From positions 1 through 51,020 of the forward strand of contig JAFGVV010000023.1 of NCBI GenBank assembly GCA_016937795.1: 51,020 bases of DNA, given 5' to 3'. Shown in pieces: positions 37,073 to 44,613 of this stretch. Numbering within the stretch: the first letter of the stretch is position 1; the number at the start of each line of letters is the position of its first letter. Position numbers and translations under genes: made by a program. The DNA is from Paludibacteraceae bacterium (lineage in GTDB: Bacteria; Bacteroidota; Bacteroidia; Bacteroidales; Paludibacteraceae). Under the pieces are notes generated by a model that was not told where the DNA came from, did no database searches, and saw only the letters and a program-made list of their open reading frames with translations.

Positions 37073-38611
37073 ATGTTAGTAAAATCTTACGGAGCTGCTG
37101 TGCAGGGCATAAATGCCACCACCATCACTATTGAAGTAAATGTAAGTACCGGAATTCGCTTTATGCTTGTGGGTTTGCCCGACAATGCCGTGAAGGAAAG
37201 TCAGCAGCGAATTACTTCGGCGCTTCAGTATACAGGATATAAGTTTCCGCACAAGCAAATTGTGATAAACATGGCACCTGCCGATATCCGAAAAGAAGGA
37301 TCTGCATACGATTTGCCCCTGGCAATTGCGATTATGGCTGGTTCGGAGCAAATTCCTGCTGATGCGCTCGAAAAATATGTGCTAATGGGCGAGTTGTCGC
37401 TCGATGGTGGCTTACAGCCAATTAAAGGTGTGTTGCCTATTGCGATTAAAGCCAGGGAAGAAGGTTTTAAAGGTTTTATTCTGCCAAAACAAAATGCCCG
37501 TGAAGCTGCTGTAGTAAATAATCTGGAGGTTTACGGTGTCGAAAATATCACCGAAGTGATTGGTTTTTTCAATGGAAGTGTGGAACTTGAACCTACAGTG
37601 GTCAATACGCGTGAAGAATTTCTAAATCATTTGAATTATTCCGAAATTGATTTTGCTGATGTAAAGGGGCAGGAGAATGTAAAGCGTGCGCTCGAAGTGG
37701 CAGCAGCTGGTGGTCACAATATCATTATGGTGGGTCCTCCCGGCGCCGGAAAGTCGATGCTGGCGAAACGAATTCCAACCATTCTGCCTCCGCTCACTTT
37801 GCACGAAGCTTTGGAAACCACAAAGATTCACAGTGTGGCCGGAAATATTGATAGCAATACTTCGCTTATTTCGCAACGTCCGTTCCGGAGCCCTCATCAC
37901 ACGATTTCTGATGTCGCACTTGTCGGTGGAGGGACTTTTCCTCAGCCCGGTGAAATTTCGCTGGCCCACAATGGCGTTCTTTTTCTTGATGAGCTTCCCG
38001 AATTTAAACGAACTGTTTTGGAAGTAATGCGTCAGCCACTCGAAGACCGGAAAATTTGTATCTCAAGAGCCAAATTTGCTATCGAATATCCTGCTAGTTT
38101 TATGCTTGTGGCTTCGATGAATCCTTGTCCTTGTGGTTATTACAATCATCCCGACCGCGATTGTGTTTGTGCTCCGGGCGTGGTACAGAAATATCTGAGC
38201 AGGATTTCTGGTCCTTTGCTCGACAGAATTGATATTCACATCGAAATAATTCCTGTACCCTTCGAGAAACTTTCTGAACTCAGAGAATCGGAAAGCAGCG
38301 AAAAAGTGCGCGAAAGAGTTATGACGGCGCGTCAAATTCAGGAGTTACGTTTTCGCGATCTTGATGGTGTGTACTGCAATGCGCAAATGTCGTCGAAGCA
38401 AATGCGTGAGTTTGCTGTGATCGATAAAGCCGGCTCTGAGTTGTTGAAAAATGCGATGTTAAGGCTTAATTTGTCTGCCCGTGCTTACGATCGTATCATT
38501 AAAGTAGCGCGCACAATAGCCGATCTCGACGATTCGGAACATGTGCTTTCACATCACATTGCCGAAGCTATTAATTATCGGAATCTTGATAGGGAAGGTT
38601 GGGCAGGTTAA
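37073..38611 (+). CDS. comM: YifB/ComM-family Mg-chelatase-like AAA+ ATPase
   Basis: A 512-residue AAA+ protein. In naturally competent bacteria ComM is a hexameric helicase that promotes branch migration during integration of incoming DNA, but the family is also widespread in non-competent bacteria. The N-terminal Lon-substrate-like domain covers about 1-170 (SYGAAVQGINATTITIEV, GLPDNAVKESQQRI). Walker A is GPPGAGKSMLAKRIP near residue 222 and Walker B LFLDELPEF near 305. A cysteine-rich zinc motif, MNPCPCGYYNHPDRDCVC, lies near 350. The sensor region LLDRIDIHIE and a C-terminal helical lid complete it. All active-site parts are intact. Confidence 0.93.
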   Translation: MLVKSYGAAVQGINATTITIEVNVSTGIRFMLVGLPDNAVKESQQRITSALQYTGYKFPHKQIVINMAPADIRKEGSAYDLPLAIAIMAGSEQIPADALEKYVLMGELSLDGGLQPIKGVLPIAIKAREEGFKGFILPKQNAREAAVVNNLEVYGVENITEVIGFFNGSVELEPTVVNTREEFLNHLNYSEIDFADVKGQENVKRALEVAAAGGHNIIMVGPPGAGKSMLAKRIPTILPPLTLHEALETTKIHSVAGNIDSNTSLISQRPFRSPHHTISDVALVGGGTFPQPGEISLAHNGVLFLDELPEFKRTVLEVMRQPLEDRKICISRAKFAIEYPASFMLVASMNPCPCGYYNHPDRDCVCAPGVVQKYLSRISGPLLDRIDIHIEIIPVPFEKLSELRESESSEKVRERVMTARQIQELRFRDLDGVYCNAQMSSKQMREFAVIDKAGSELLKNAMLRLNLSARAYDRIIKVARTIADLDDSEHVLSHHIAEAINYRNLDREGWAG

Positions 38612-38636
38612 AAAAATACTTGTAGATAAATATGAA

Positions 38637-38672
38637 AAACCCTCATTGATTCGAATGATTCAATGAGGGTTT
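38637..38672. terminator. Bidirectional terminator between comM and maeB
   Basis: A 13-bp perfect stem, AAACCCTCATTGA (38637-38649) with TCAATGAGGGTTT (38660-38672), has a 10-base loop. The genes converge here, ending at 38611 and 38693. Confidence 0.85.
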
Positions 38673-38692
38673 CAACTTTTATAGTGTCACTT

Positions 38693-40993
38693 TTAAACTT
38701 CCTGCAATTTTTTATTCCAGTCAATTTGTTCCTGAACCATTGCATCGAGCACGGCTATAGCGGTCATGTTTACAATGTCGCGCACCGAACTTTCCACATC
38801 CAGAATGTGAATAGGTTTTTTAAGTCCCATTTGAATCGGACCGATGGTCTCGGCCAATCCCATTTCTATCAGCATTTTATAAGCTGTATTGGCAGAACTT
38901 AGATTTGGAAAAATAAGCGTATTTACATCTTTTCCGGCAAGTTTCGAGAACGGGAATTTTTTATCACGAAGCTCTTTGTTTAATGCAAAATTAACCTGCA
39001 TTTCTCCGTCAACAACCATTTCGGGGTAAGTGCTATGAAGTGTTTCAACAACTTTATGCATACTTGCAGGACTTCCTTCTTTGTCCGAACCAAAGTTTGA
39101 GTACGATAGCATGGCCATTACCGGTTCATGATTAAAGAATTTTACGGTATTATGTGTAAGTTTTGCAATGTCTATGAGCGTTTCTGTGTCGGGATGTCGG
39201 TTAAAAAGTGTATCAGCAAGGAAGAAAGTTCCTTTTTTTGTATTCATAATATGCATTGCACCAATGTGTTTCAGTCCATCGCGAATACCAATTACTTCTT
39301 TGGCAGCCACTATCGAATCGGTATATTTGGTGTAAACGCCTGTAATCAATGCATCTGCTTCGCCTGTTTCCACCAGCATCATGCCGAAATAGTTACGCTC
39401 ATACATTCTTTCGTACGCTTCGTCGAAAGTCATACCATCTCGTTTACGTTTTTCGGCAAGAATGTCTGCAAATTTTATCCGGCGTGCTTCTTCACGGTCG
39501 TGGCGTAGATTGATAATTTCAATACCCGTAAGATCGATATGATTTTCGGCTGCTATGCTGGCAATTTTTTCTTCATTTCCCAATAAAACCGGAAAGCAGA
39601 TTCCTTCGGCCAATGCAGCTTCGGCAGCTTTGATCATATTTATGTGGTTCGACTCGGAGAAAACCACACGTTTTGGATTAGCCTTGGCTGTTTCGTAAAA
39701 GCGACGGAGCATTTTGTTGTCATGGCCCATCATTTCGCGAAGTATATTGTTGTAGGCTTCCCAGTCGGTAATTTGTTTGCGTGCCACACCCGATTCCATA
39801 GCTGCACGCGCCACGGCCGGAGCTACAATCGTCAACAATCTGGGGTCGAGTGGTTTTGGAATAATGTAGTCGCGTCCGAAAGTAAGTATTTTCAATCCGT
39901 AAGCGGCATTTACCACATCGGGTACGGCTTTTTTTGTCAGTTCGGCAATGGCGCGCACTGCGGCCACTTTCATCTCTTCGTTGATGCAGGTTGCGCGCAC
40001 ATCGAGCGCTCCTCTGAAAATATAGGGGAAGCCAAGCACATTGTTGATTTGGTTTGGGTGATCGGAGCGACCGGTAGCAAAAATAATATCCTTGCGGGCT
40101 GAAATGGCGTCGTCGTACGAAATTTCGGGGTTCGGATTTGCCAGAGCAAACACAATCGGATTTTCGTTCATGCTTTTTACCATATCTTTGCTCAATACGC
40201 CGGCAACCGATAATCCTAAGAATACATCGGAACCTTCCACTGCCTGAGCCAGAGTAGTAATGTCGCGTGAAGTGGCAAAAGGTTTTTTGCGGTCGTTGAG
40301 GTCGGTGCGTTTGGTGTTGATAACACCTTTAGAATCTACCATTACAATGTTTTCCTTTCTTGCGCCGAGCATCATATAAAGTTGTGTACACGAGTTGGCG
40401 GCAGCACCTGCGCCATTCACCACGATTTTTACATCTTCAATTCTTTTTCCTGTAAGTTCTAATGCATTGAGTAAACCTGCCGACGAAATAATTGCTGTTC
40501 CGTGCTGGTCGTCGTGCATAATGGGAATGTCGAGTTCGGCTTTCAGGCGTTCTTCAATTTCGAAACATTCAGGAGCTTTGATATCTTCAAGGTTAATGCC
40601 TCCGAAAGTAGGAGCAATGGCTTTCACAACTTCAATAAATTTCTCGGGATCTTTCTGGTTTACTTCAATGTCGAATACATCGATACCTGCAAAAATCTTA
40701 AAAAGAAGTCCCTTTCCTTCCATCACCGGTTTTCCGGCCATAGCACCAATATTGCCCAGTCCCAGCACTGCCGTTCCGTTCGAGATAACAGCTACCAGAT
40801 TTCCCTTGGCAGTGTATTCGTAAGCGGCATTCGGATCTTTTTCAATTTCGAGACAAGGTTCGGCCACACCGGGCGAGTAAGCCAGTGACAAATCGCGCTG
40901 CGAACTGTATGGTTTTGTGGGGGTTACTTCAATTTTTCCGGGTTTGCCCTGTGAGTGATACAAAAGAGCATCTTCTTTAGTAAGTTTTGCCAT
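38693..40993 (-). CDS. maeB: NADP-dependent malic enzyme with phosphotransacetylase-like domain
   Basis: A 766-residue cytoplasmic enzyme that converts malate to pyruvate and CO2 with reduction of NAD(P)+. The malic-enzyme part (about 1-425) has YSPGVAEPCLEIE near residue 38, the metal and substrate region IMHDDQHGTAIISSAG near 160 and the nucleotide-binding VNGAGAAANSC near 192. The C-terminal part (about 430-766) is a phosphotransacetylase-like domain (RVVFSESNHINMIKAAE, then GADALITGV-like and FPNLSSANTAYK motifs). It is thought to be regulatory, binding acetyl-CoA, not catalytic. The length equals that of the MaeB type. Together with nifJ it points to C4-C3 interconversion in fermentation. 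Confidence 0.95.
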   Translation of the reverse strand: MAKLTKEDALLYHSQGKPGKIEVTPTKPYSSQRDLSLAYSPGVAEPCLEIEKDPNAAYEYTAKGNLVAVISNGTAVLGLGNIGAMAGKPVMEGKGLLFKIFAGIDVFDIEVNQKDPEKFIEVVKAIAPTFGGINLEDIKAPECFEIEERLKAELDIPIMHDDQHGTAIISSAGLLNALELTGKRIEDVKIVVNGAGAAANSCTQLYMMLGARKENIVMVDSKGVINTKRTDLNDRKKPFATSRDITTLAQAVEGSDVFLGLSVAGVLSKDMVKSMNENPIVFALANPNPEISYDDAISARKDIIFATGRSDHPNQINNVLGFPYIFRGALDVRATCINEEMKVAAVRAIAELTKKAVPDVVNAAYGLKILTFGRDYIIPKPLDPRLLTIVAPAVARAAMESGVARKQITDWEAYNNILREMMGHDNKMLRRFYETAKANPKRVVFSESNHINMIKAAEAALAEGICFPVLLGNEEKIASIAAENHIDLTGIEIINLRHDREEARRIKFADILAEKRKRDGMTFDEAYERMYERNYFGMMLVETGEADALITGVYTKYTDSIVAAKEVIGIRDGLKHIGAMHIMNTKKGTFFLADTLFNRHPDTETLIDIAKLTHNTVKFFNHEPVMAMLSYSNFGSDKEGSPASMHKVVETLHSTYPEMVVDGEMQVNFALNKELRDKKFPFSKLAGKDVNTLIFPNLSSANTAYKMLIEMGLAETIGPIQMGLKKPIHILDVESSVRDIVNMTAIAVLDAMVQEQIDWNKKLQEV

Positions 40994-41049
40994 GATTTTG
41001 ATATGATATAATTCGTAAGTATATATTCTTTATTTATAAGAAATTGTTG

Positions 41050-41057
41050 CAAAAGTA
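41050..41057 (-). promoter_or_regulatory. Promoter -7 element of maeB
   Basis: On the minus strand it reads TACTTTTG, an exact fit to TAnnTTTG, 57 bases before the maeB start codon. No clear -33 box. It suggests that maeB can be expressed separately from the peptidase gene upstream. Confidence 0.5.
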
Positions 41058-41104
41058 CGAATAATAATATCAATATAGCACGGAAATTAAATTTTAAGAT
41101 GATT

Positions 41105-41776
41105 TTAACGTCGTTTTTCGAAATGATGATCGTCGTGATTTCGTCTGAAATTATGTCCCCATCGAAATCCTTTTTCTTCAAATTTCAATACTACAGGATG
41201 TTGCGGATATAGCGTGCCCGGAGCTTCCGGATTGTAAACTACATTTTCAGGCAGGTCTGTTCTGTGCTCGTATCCTTTTTTCCAGCGTAGTGGGTTTTGC
41301 ATTGGATTCAGGTCGAAAGCCAATCCTGAGGCGTGTTTCGAATAACCTGCATTGCGGTAACAAAAGCTATAGCTATTGTTGTCGTGCATCGAATGCAAAT
41401 CGTTTTCGTTGTATTTCACCATTGGAATTACTTTAGCAACTGGAAAACGGATTTCGCGAATGAATTCGAAAATTTCTGTTAAATCATTTGCAATAGACTG
41501 ATGGCAGACGATTTGTCCCTGATGCAAAAGATTGTCGAAGCTATAATACTGAACCTGAATAAGTTTCAGTTGATCGATGATAGTTTGTGGTGCTTTACTT
41601 CCGGCAACAGATTCTTCGAAACTATAATTACAATCAACAATAAGTGTATCTTTTGGTGCTTTTGTAATATGCCCGGGAAGGGGCAAGTCAGTTGTTTTTT
41701 TGGCAGGTTGTTTGCACGAAGAAATGCTCAAAAAGCAGATAATAAGAATGTAATATGTGATTTTGTTTGTGATCAT
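41105..41776 (-). CDS. M15-family D-Ala-D-Ala-type metallopeptidase lipoprotein
   Basis: A 223-residue predicted lipoprotein with lipobox SISSC (Cys 21). The catalytic zinc-peptidase motifs of family M15 (VanY/L-alanoyl-D-glutamate peptidase type) are visible: SKHASGLAFDLNP near residue 145, with the zinc-binding His and Asp, then EKGFRWGHNF near 203 and the terminal DDHHFE with the third ligand near 217. It probably trims peptidoglycan peptides in the periplasm. Whether it is a carboxypeptidase or an endopeptidase is not decided by sequence. It is on the same strand as maeB with a 111-base gap, and no functional link to it is expected. Confidence 0.88.
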   Translation of the reverse strand: MITNKITYYILIICFLSISSCKQPAKKTTDLPLPGHITKAPKDTLIVDCNYSFEESVAGSKAPQTIIDQLKLIQVQYYSFDNLLHQGQIVCHQSIANDLTEIFEFIREIRFPVAKVIPMVKYNENDLHSMHDNNSYSFCYRNAGYSKHASGLAFDLNPMQNPLRWKKGYEHRTDLPENVVYNPEAPGTLYPQHPVVLKFEEKGFRWGHNFRRNHDDHHFEKRR

Positions 41777-41810
41777 TAATAGAGTTTATATAAGTTTGAA
41801 TATTATGAAG

Positions 41811-42056
41811 ATAATAGAACGCGGATTTACGCTGACTAAGCGGATTTTTAAACGGATTTCTATTATCTCCCTTTGGTCGCTAATAAAAGATCAATGTAGT
41901 TAATTGTTAATATACCGCTCGTAAATCTTCCCCGATTTATCGGGGATTAGATCCGTTTTTAGATCTTTTTTAAATATTAAATCAGTGAATATCCGCTTAG
42001 TCAGCGTATCCCGTTGAGACGGGACGTCGAAATACTCCGTCCGCGTTCCTATTATT
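41811..42056. repeat. Imperfect long inverted repeat with inserted mini-hairpins
   Basis: The left arm includes GAACGCGGA (41817-41825) and an 18-base core at 41828-41845. The right arm has the exact reverse complements at 42040-42048 and 41991-42008. In the left arm the two blocks are 2 bases apart, in the right arm 31, so the right arm carries about 29 extra bases. The extra bases contain a 6-bp hairpin, TCCCGT and ACGGGA (42009-42024). A second small palindrome, CCCCGAT...ATCGGGG, is in the middle at 41930-41945. No reading frame inside. It fills most of the 332-base gap between the peptidase and YeiH-family genes and looks like a non-coding mobile-type element. Confidence 0.7.
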
Positions 42057-42108
42057 TTTTCTTATATATAAAATTCAAATTGTCAGATACATATAACCTG
42101 TATGACGT

Positions 42109-43035
42109 TTAATATATGAATAAAATAAACACGAGACTAATAATGGCAATGAAAACCCAGAGTGTTACTCCGAGCAACATCGGCCTGAATCCAACTGTTT
42201 TCAGACTTGAGCGCGAAAGTCCGGCGCCGATGAAAAACAGCGTTACCGTGAGTGCCTGCCGCGAAACAGAAACAATGCCTTTGGTCAGGTTTTCAGGAAT
42301 ATTCAGGAATGAATTTATCAGCATTGCCAGCACGAAAAATAGTATAAACCAGGGAATGGTGACTTTTTTACTGCCCGATTTAAAATGAAATGCAGTGTAA
42401 ATGCTTAGTGGAATAATCCAGAGGGCACGTGTGAGTTTTACGGTAGTGGCCACTTTTAGTGCTTCGGCTCCGTAGGTTGCTCCTGCGCCAACCACTGAAC
42501 TCGTATCATGAATGGCTATGGCAGCCCAAAGACCGAATTCGTGCTGAGTCATATTGAGTAAATGTCCGATGGCCGGAAAAACAAACAGAGCCACAGCATT
42601 CAAAATAAAGATTGTAGCCAGCGATACCGACATTTCGTTTGAAGAAGCGCGTGCCACTGGTCCAACAGCCGCAATCGCACTTCCGCCACAAATGGCTGTT
42701 CCCGATGCAATCAGATATGAAGATATAGAGTTTACTTTTAGCCATTTACCAATAAAAATGCCGGATATCATTACGCTTACTACTGAAAATATTGTAAAAA
42801 GCATACCATCGCTACCGGCTTTAACGGCTTCGGTAATGTGCATGCCAAAGCCTAATCCCACTACAGAGCCTTGTAGCAGATATTTAGAGGTTTTCTTACT
42901 GAATGTAGGAAAGGGGTTTTCGAAAAAAAATGCAAAAAGCAGCCCTGTAAACAAGGCCATTGGTGGAGTTACAAAAGGTAGTATACAGGCGGCAGACAAA
43001 GCTGTGAAGACGATTTTTATGATGGGAGAGTTCAT
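42109..43035 (-). CDS. YeiH/UPF0324-family membrane protein, putative exporter
   Basis: A 308-residue inner-membrane protein with about nine to ten hydrophobic segments. It matches the YeiH (UPF0324, Cons_hypoth698) family: LLQGSVVGLGFGM near residue 52, LIASGTAICGGSAIAAVGPV near 105, and AIAIHDTSSVVGAGATYG near 170, the family signature. Members have been called putative sulfate exporters, but transport has been shown for few of them. There are no companion sulfur genes in the window. It is divergent from recF. A -7 element at 43053-43060 gives a short leader. Confidence 0.88.
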   Translation of the reverse strand: MNSPIIKIVFTALSAACILPFVTPPMALFTGLLFAFFFENPFPTFSKKTSKYLLQGSVVGLGFGMHITEAVKAGSDGMLFTIFSVVSVMISGIFIGKWLKVNSISSYLIASGTAICGGSAIAAVGPVARASSNEMSVSLATIFILNAVALFVFPAIGHLLNMTQHEFGLWAAIAIHDTSSVVGAGATYGAEALKVATTVKLTRALWIIPLSIYTAFHFKSGSKKVTIPWFILFFVLAMLINSFLNIPENLTKGIVSVSRQALTVTLFFIGAGLSRSSLKTVGFRPMLLGVTLWVFIAIISLVFILFIY

Positions 43036-43052
43036 AAGATGGAATTTTCCTG

Positions 43053-43060
43053 CAAATTTA
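43053..43060 (-). promoter_or_regulatory. Promoter -7 element of the YeiH-family gene
   Basis: On the minus strand it reads TAAATTTG, an exact TAnnTTTG match, 18 bases before the start codon. No matching -33 box is seen. Confidence 0.45.
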
Positions 43061-43154
43061 CAAATTTCAAATTATAATCCGAAAGAAATCCGGGTTCAGT
43101 TTCCGGTGCTTTCAGTTTGCCTGAAAATGAGTTTTCAACAATCGCAAAAAAGGG

Positions 43155-43186
43155 TTGTAATAGGCGCTAAAAAAGAATTATCTTTG
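43155..43186 (+). promoter_or_regulatory. Promoter of recF
   Basis: TATCTTTG (43179-43186) is an exact -7 match, with TTG at 43155-43157, a 21-base spacer away. It lies 20 bases before the recF start, which leaves a short leader. Confidence 0.6.
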
Positions 43187-43206
43187 CATTAAGTCGATAA
43201 AAACGA

Positions 43207-44307
43207 ATGTGTATGCAGTTAAAAACCCTTTCAATCCTGAATTACAAAAATATACCTGAGGCGGAGCTTGCGTTTTCGCCCAAGATAAATTGTTTTATCG
43301 GCGATAACGGGATGGGTAAAACCAATTTGCTGGATGCTATTTATTATTTGTCGTTTTGTAAAAGTCATTCCAATTCCATCGATTCTCAGAATATTCTGCA
43401 CGATGCCGATTTTTTTATGATTCAGGGGCATTACGACCTCAATGGAGTGCCCGAGGATGTGTATTGCGGAATGAAGCGTAAGCAAAAAAAGCAATTCAAA
43501 CGTAATAAAAAGGAATACGAGCGTCTTTCGGATCATATCGGGCTTTTTCCGCTGGTCATGGTGTCGCCCGACGATAGTGTGCTTATTTCGGAGGGGAGCG
43601 AAGAGCGACGTAAGTTTGTGGATGGCGTTATTTCGCAATACAACCGTAGTTATTTACAGCATTTACTCAGTTACAACAATGCTTTGAAACAGCGCAATGC
43701 ACTTTTGAAACTCGATAGCGCCGTGGATGAGTCGCTTTATGATATCTGGGAAGAGCAAATGGCTGAATATGGTAAACTTATCTTCGTGGAGCGTAAAAAA
43801 TTCATCAGTGAATTTATTCCGATTTTTCAGGACATTTATCATCGTATTTCGGGAGGTCATGAGCAAATCAGTTTATCGTATAGGTCGCAACACGACGACA
43901 GAGATATTGCACTAAGCATGAAACAAACCCGAGAGCGCGATCGTATTCTCGGTTATTCTACGCAGGGAATTCACAAAGATGAACTCGAAATGCTGCTCGA
44001 TGAATATCCGATAAAGCGTGTGGGCTCGCAGGGCCAAAACAAAACTTATCTGATTTCGCTGAAACTTGCGCAGTTTAATTTTTTAAAAACTGCTCATAAT
44101 TTTGCACCGGTTCTTTTGCTCGACGATATTTTTGATAAACTTGATTCGAAGCGCGTGACTGAAATTATTCATTTGGTGGCGGGCGAAACTTTCGGACAAA
44201 TTTTTATTACCGATACCAATCGTGAACATTTAGACATGATACTTGCCCAACTTGAGCAACCTGCTTCAATATTTATGGTGATTAATGGACTTATTCGTAA
44301 AGTATAG
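43207..44307 (+). CDS. recF: DNA replication and repair protein RecF
   Basis: A 366-residue SMC-like ATPase that works with RecO and RecR to load RecA on gapped DNA. Walker A is FIGDNGMGKTNLLDAI near residue 31, and the RecF signature YLSFCKSHSN follows. PLVMVSPDDSVLISEGSEERRKFVD lies near 117. The ABC-type signature region is about 275 (GSQGQNKTYLISLKLAQ), and Walker B is LLLDDIFDKLDSKR near 302. Translation may start at the first ATG (43207) or at the third codon (43213, MQLKTLSILNYKN), which matches family N-termini better. It stands apart from dnaA or dnaN, as is common in Bacteroidota. Confidence 0.95.
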   Translation: MCMQLKTLSILNYKNIPEAELAFSPKINCFIGDNGMGKTNLLDAIYYLSFCKSHSNSIDSQNILHDADFFMIQGHYDLNGVPEDVYCGMKRKQKKQFKRNKKEYERLSDHIGLFPLVMVSPDDSVLISEGSEERRKFVDGVISQYNRSYLQHLLSYNNALKQRNALLKLDSAVDESLYDIWEEQMAEYGKLIFVERKKFISEFIPIFQDIYHRISGGHEQISLSYRSQHDDRDIALSMKQTRERDRILGYSTQGIHKDELEMLLDEYPIKRVGSQGQNKTYLISLKLAQFNFLKTAHNFAPVLLLDDIFDKLDSKRVTEIIHLVAGETFGQIFITDTNREHLDMILAQLEQPASIFMVINGLIRKV

Positions 44308-44361
44308 TTGCAATATGTCAGAATTTGTGTTGAATTATATTTTGTGATTTTGTTGGATTGT

Positions 44362-44437
44362 TGAAATAATAATTTCAATGCTATTAATAATGAAATTTCA
44401 TTTTGGGAAATAATTTCCTGAAATGAAATTTTTATTT
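44362..44437 (+). terminator. AT-rich double hairpin after recF
   Basis: The main stem joins 44393-44410 and 44414-44431 as 18 consecutive pairs, two of them G-U, with the loop TAA and TTATTTT following. Just before it a smaller stem, TTGAAAT and ATTTCAA, has a 4-base loop. This is the likely recF terminator. The rest of the 306-base gap to nrdJ is AT-rich, with only TAACATTG (44536-44543), one mismatch from the -7 consensus, as a possible nrdJ promoter. I see no cobalamin riboswitch. Confidence 0.7.
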
Positions 44438-44613
44438 TGCATTATATCAGTGTTTTATAATTTTATACGGAAAACTTTTTAATTTTCAAAGTAAAATAGA
44501 TTGAATTTTATGTTGGATTTATAAGAAAAAATACCTAACATTGCAATTCCAAAAAATGCATTTTTCATGCTCATATAACTTATTAATTATAATCTTATTA
44601 AGAATTTTCTATC

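Noticed and set aside
44308..44613. A cobalamin riboswitch before the B12-dependent nrdJ
   Set aside because: The leader is too short and AT-rich and lacks a recognisable B12-box. The structures seen are better explained as the recF terminator.
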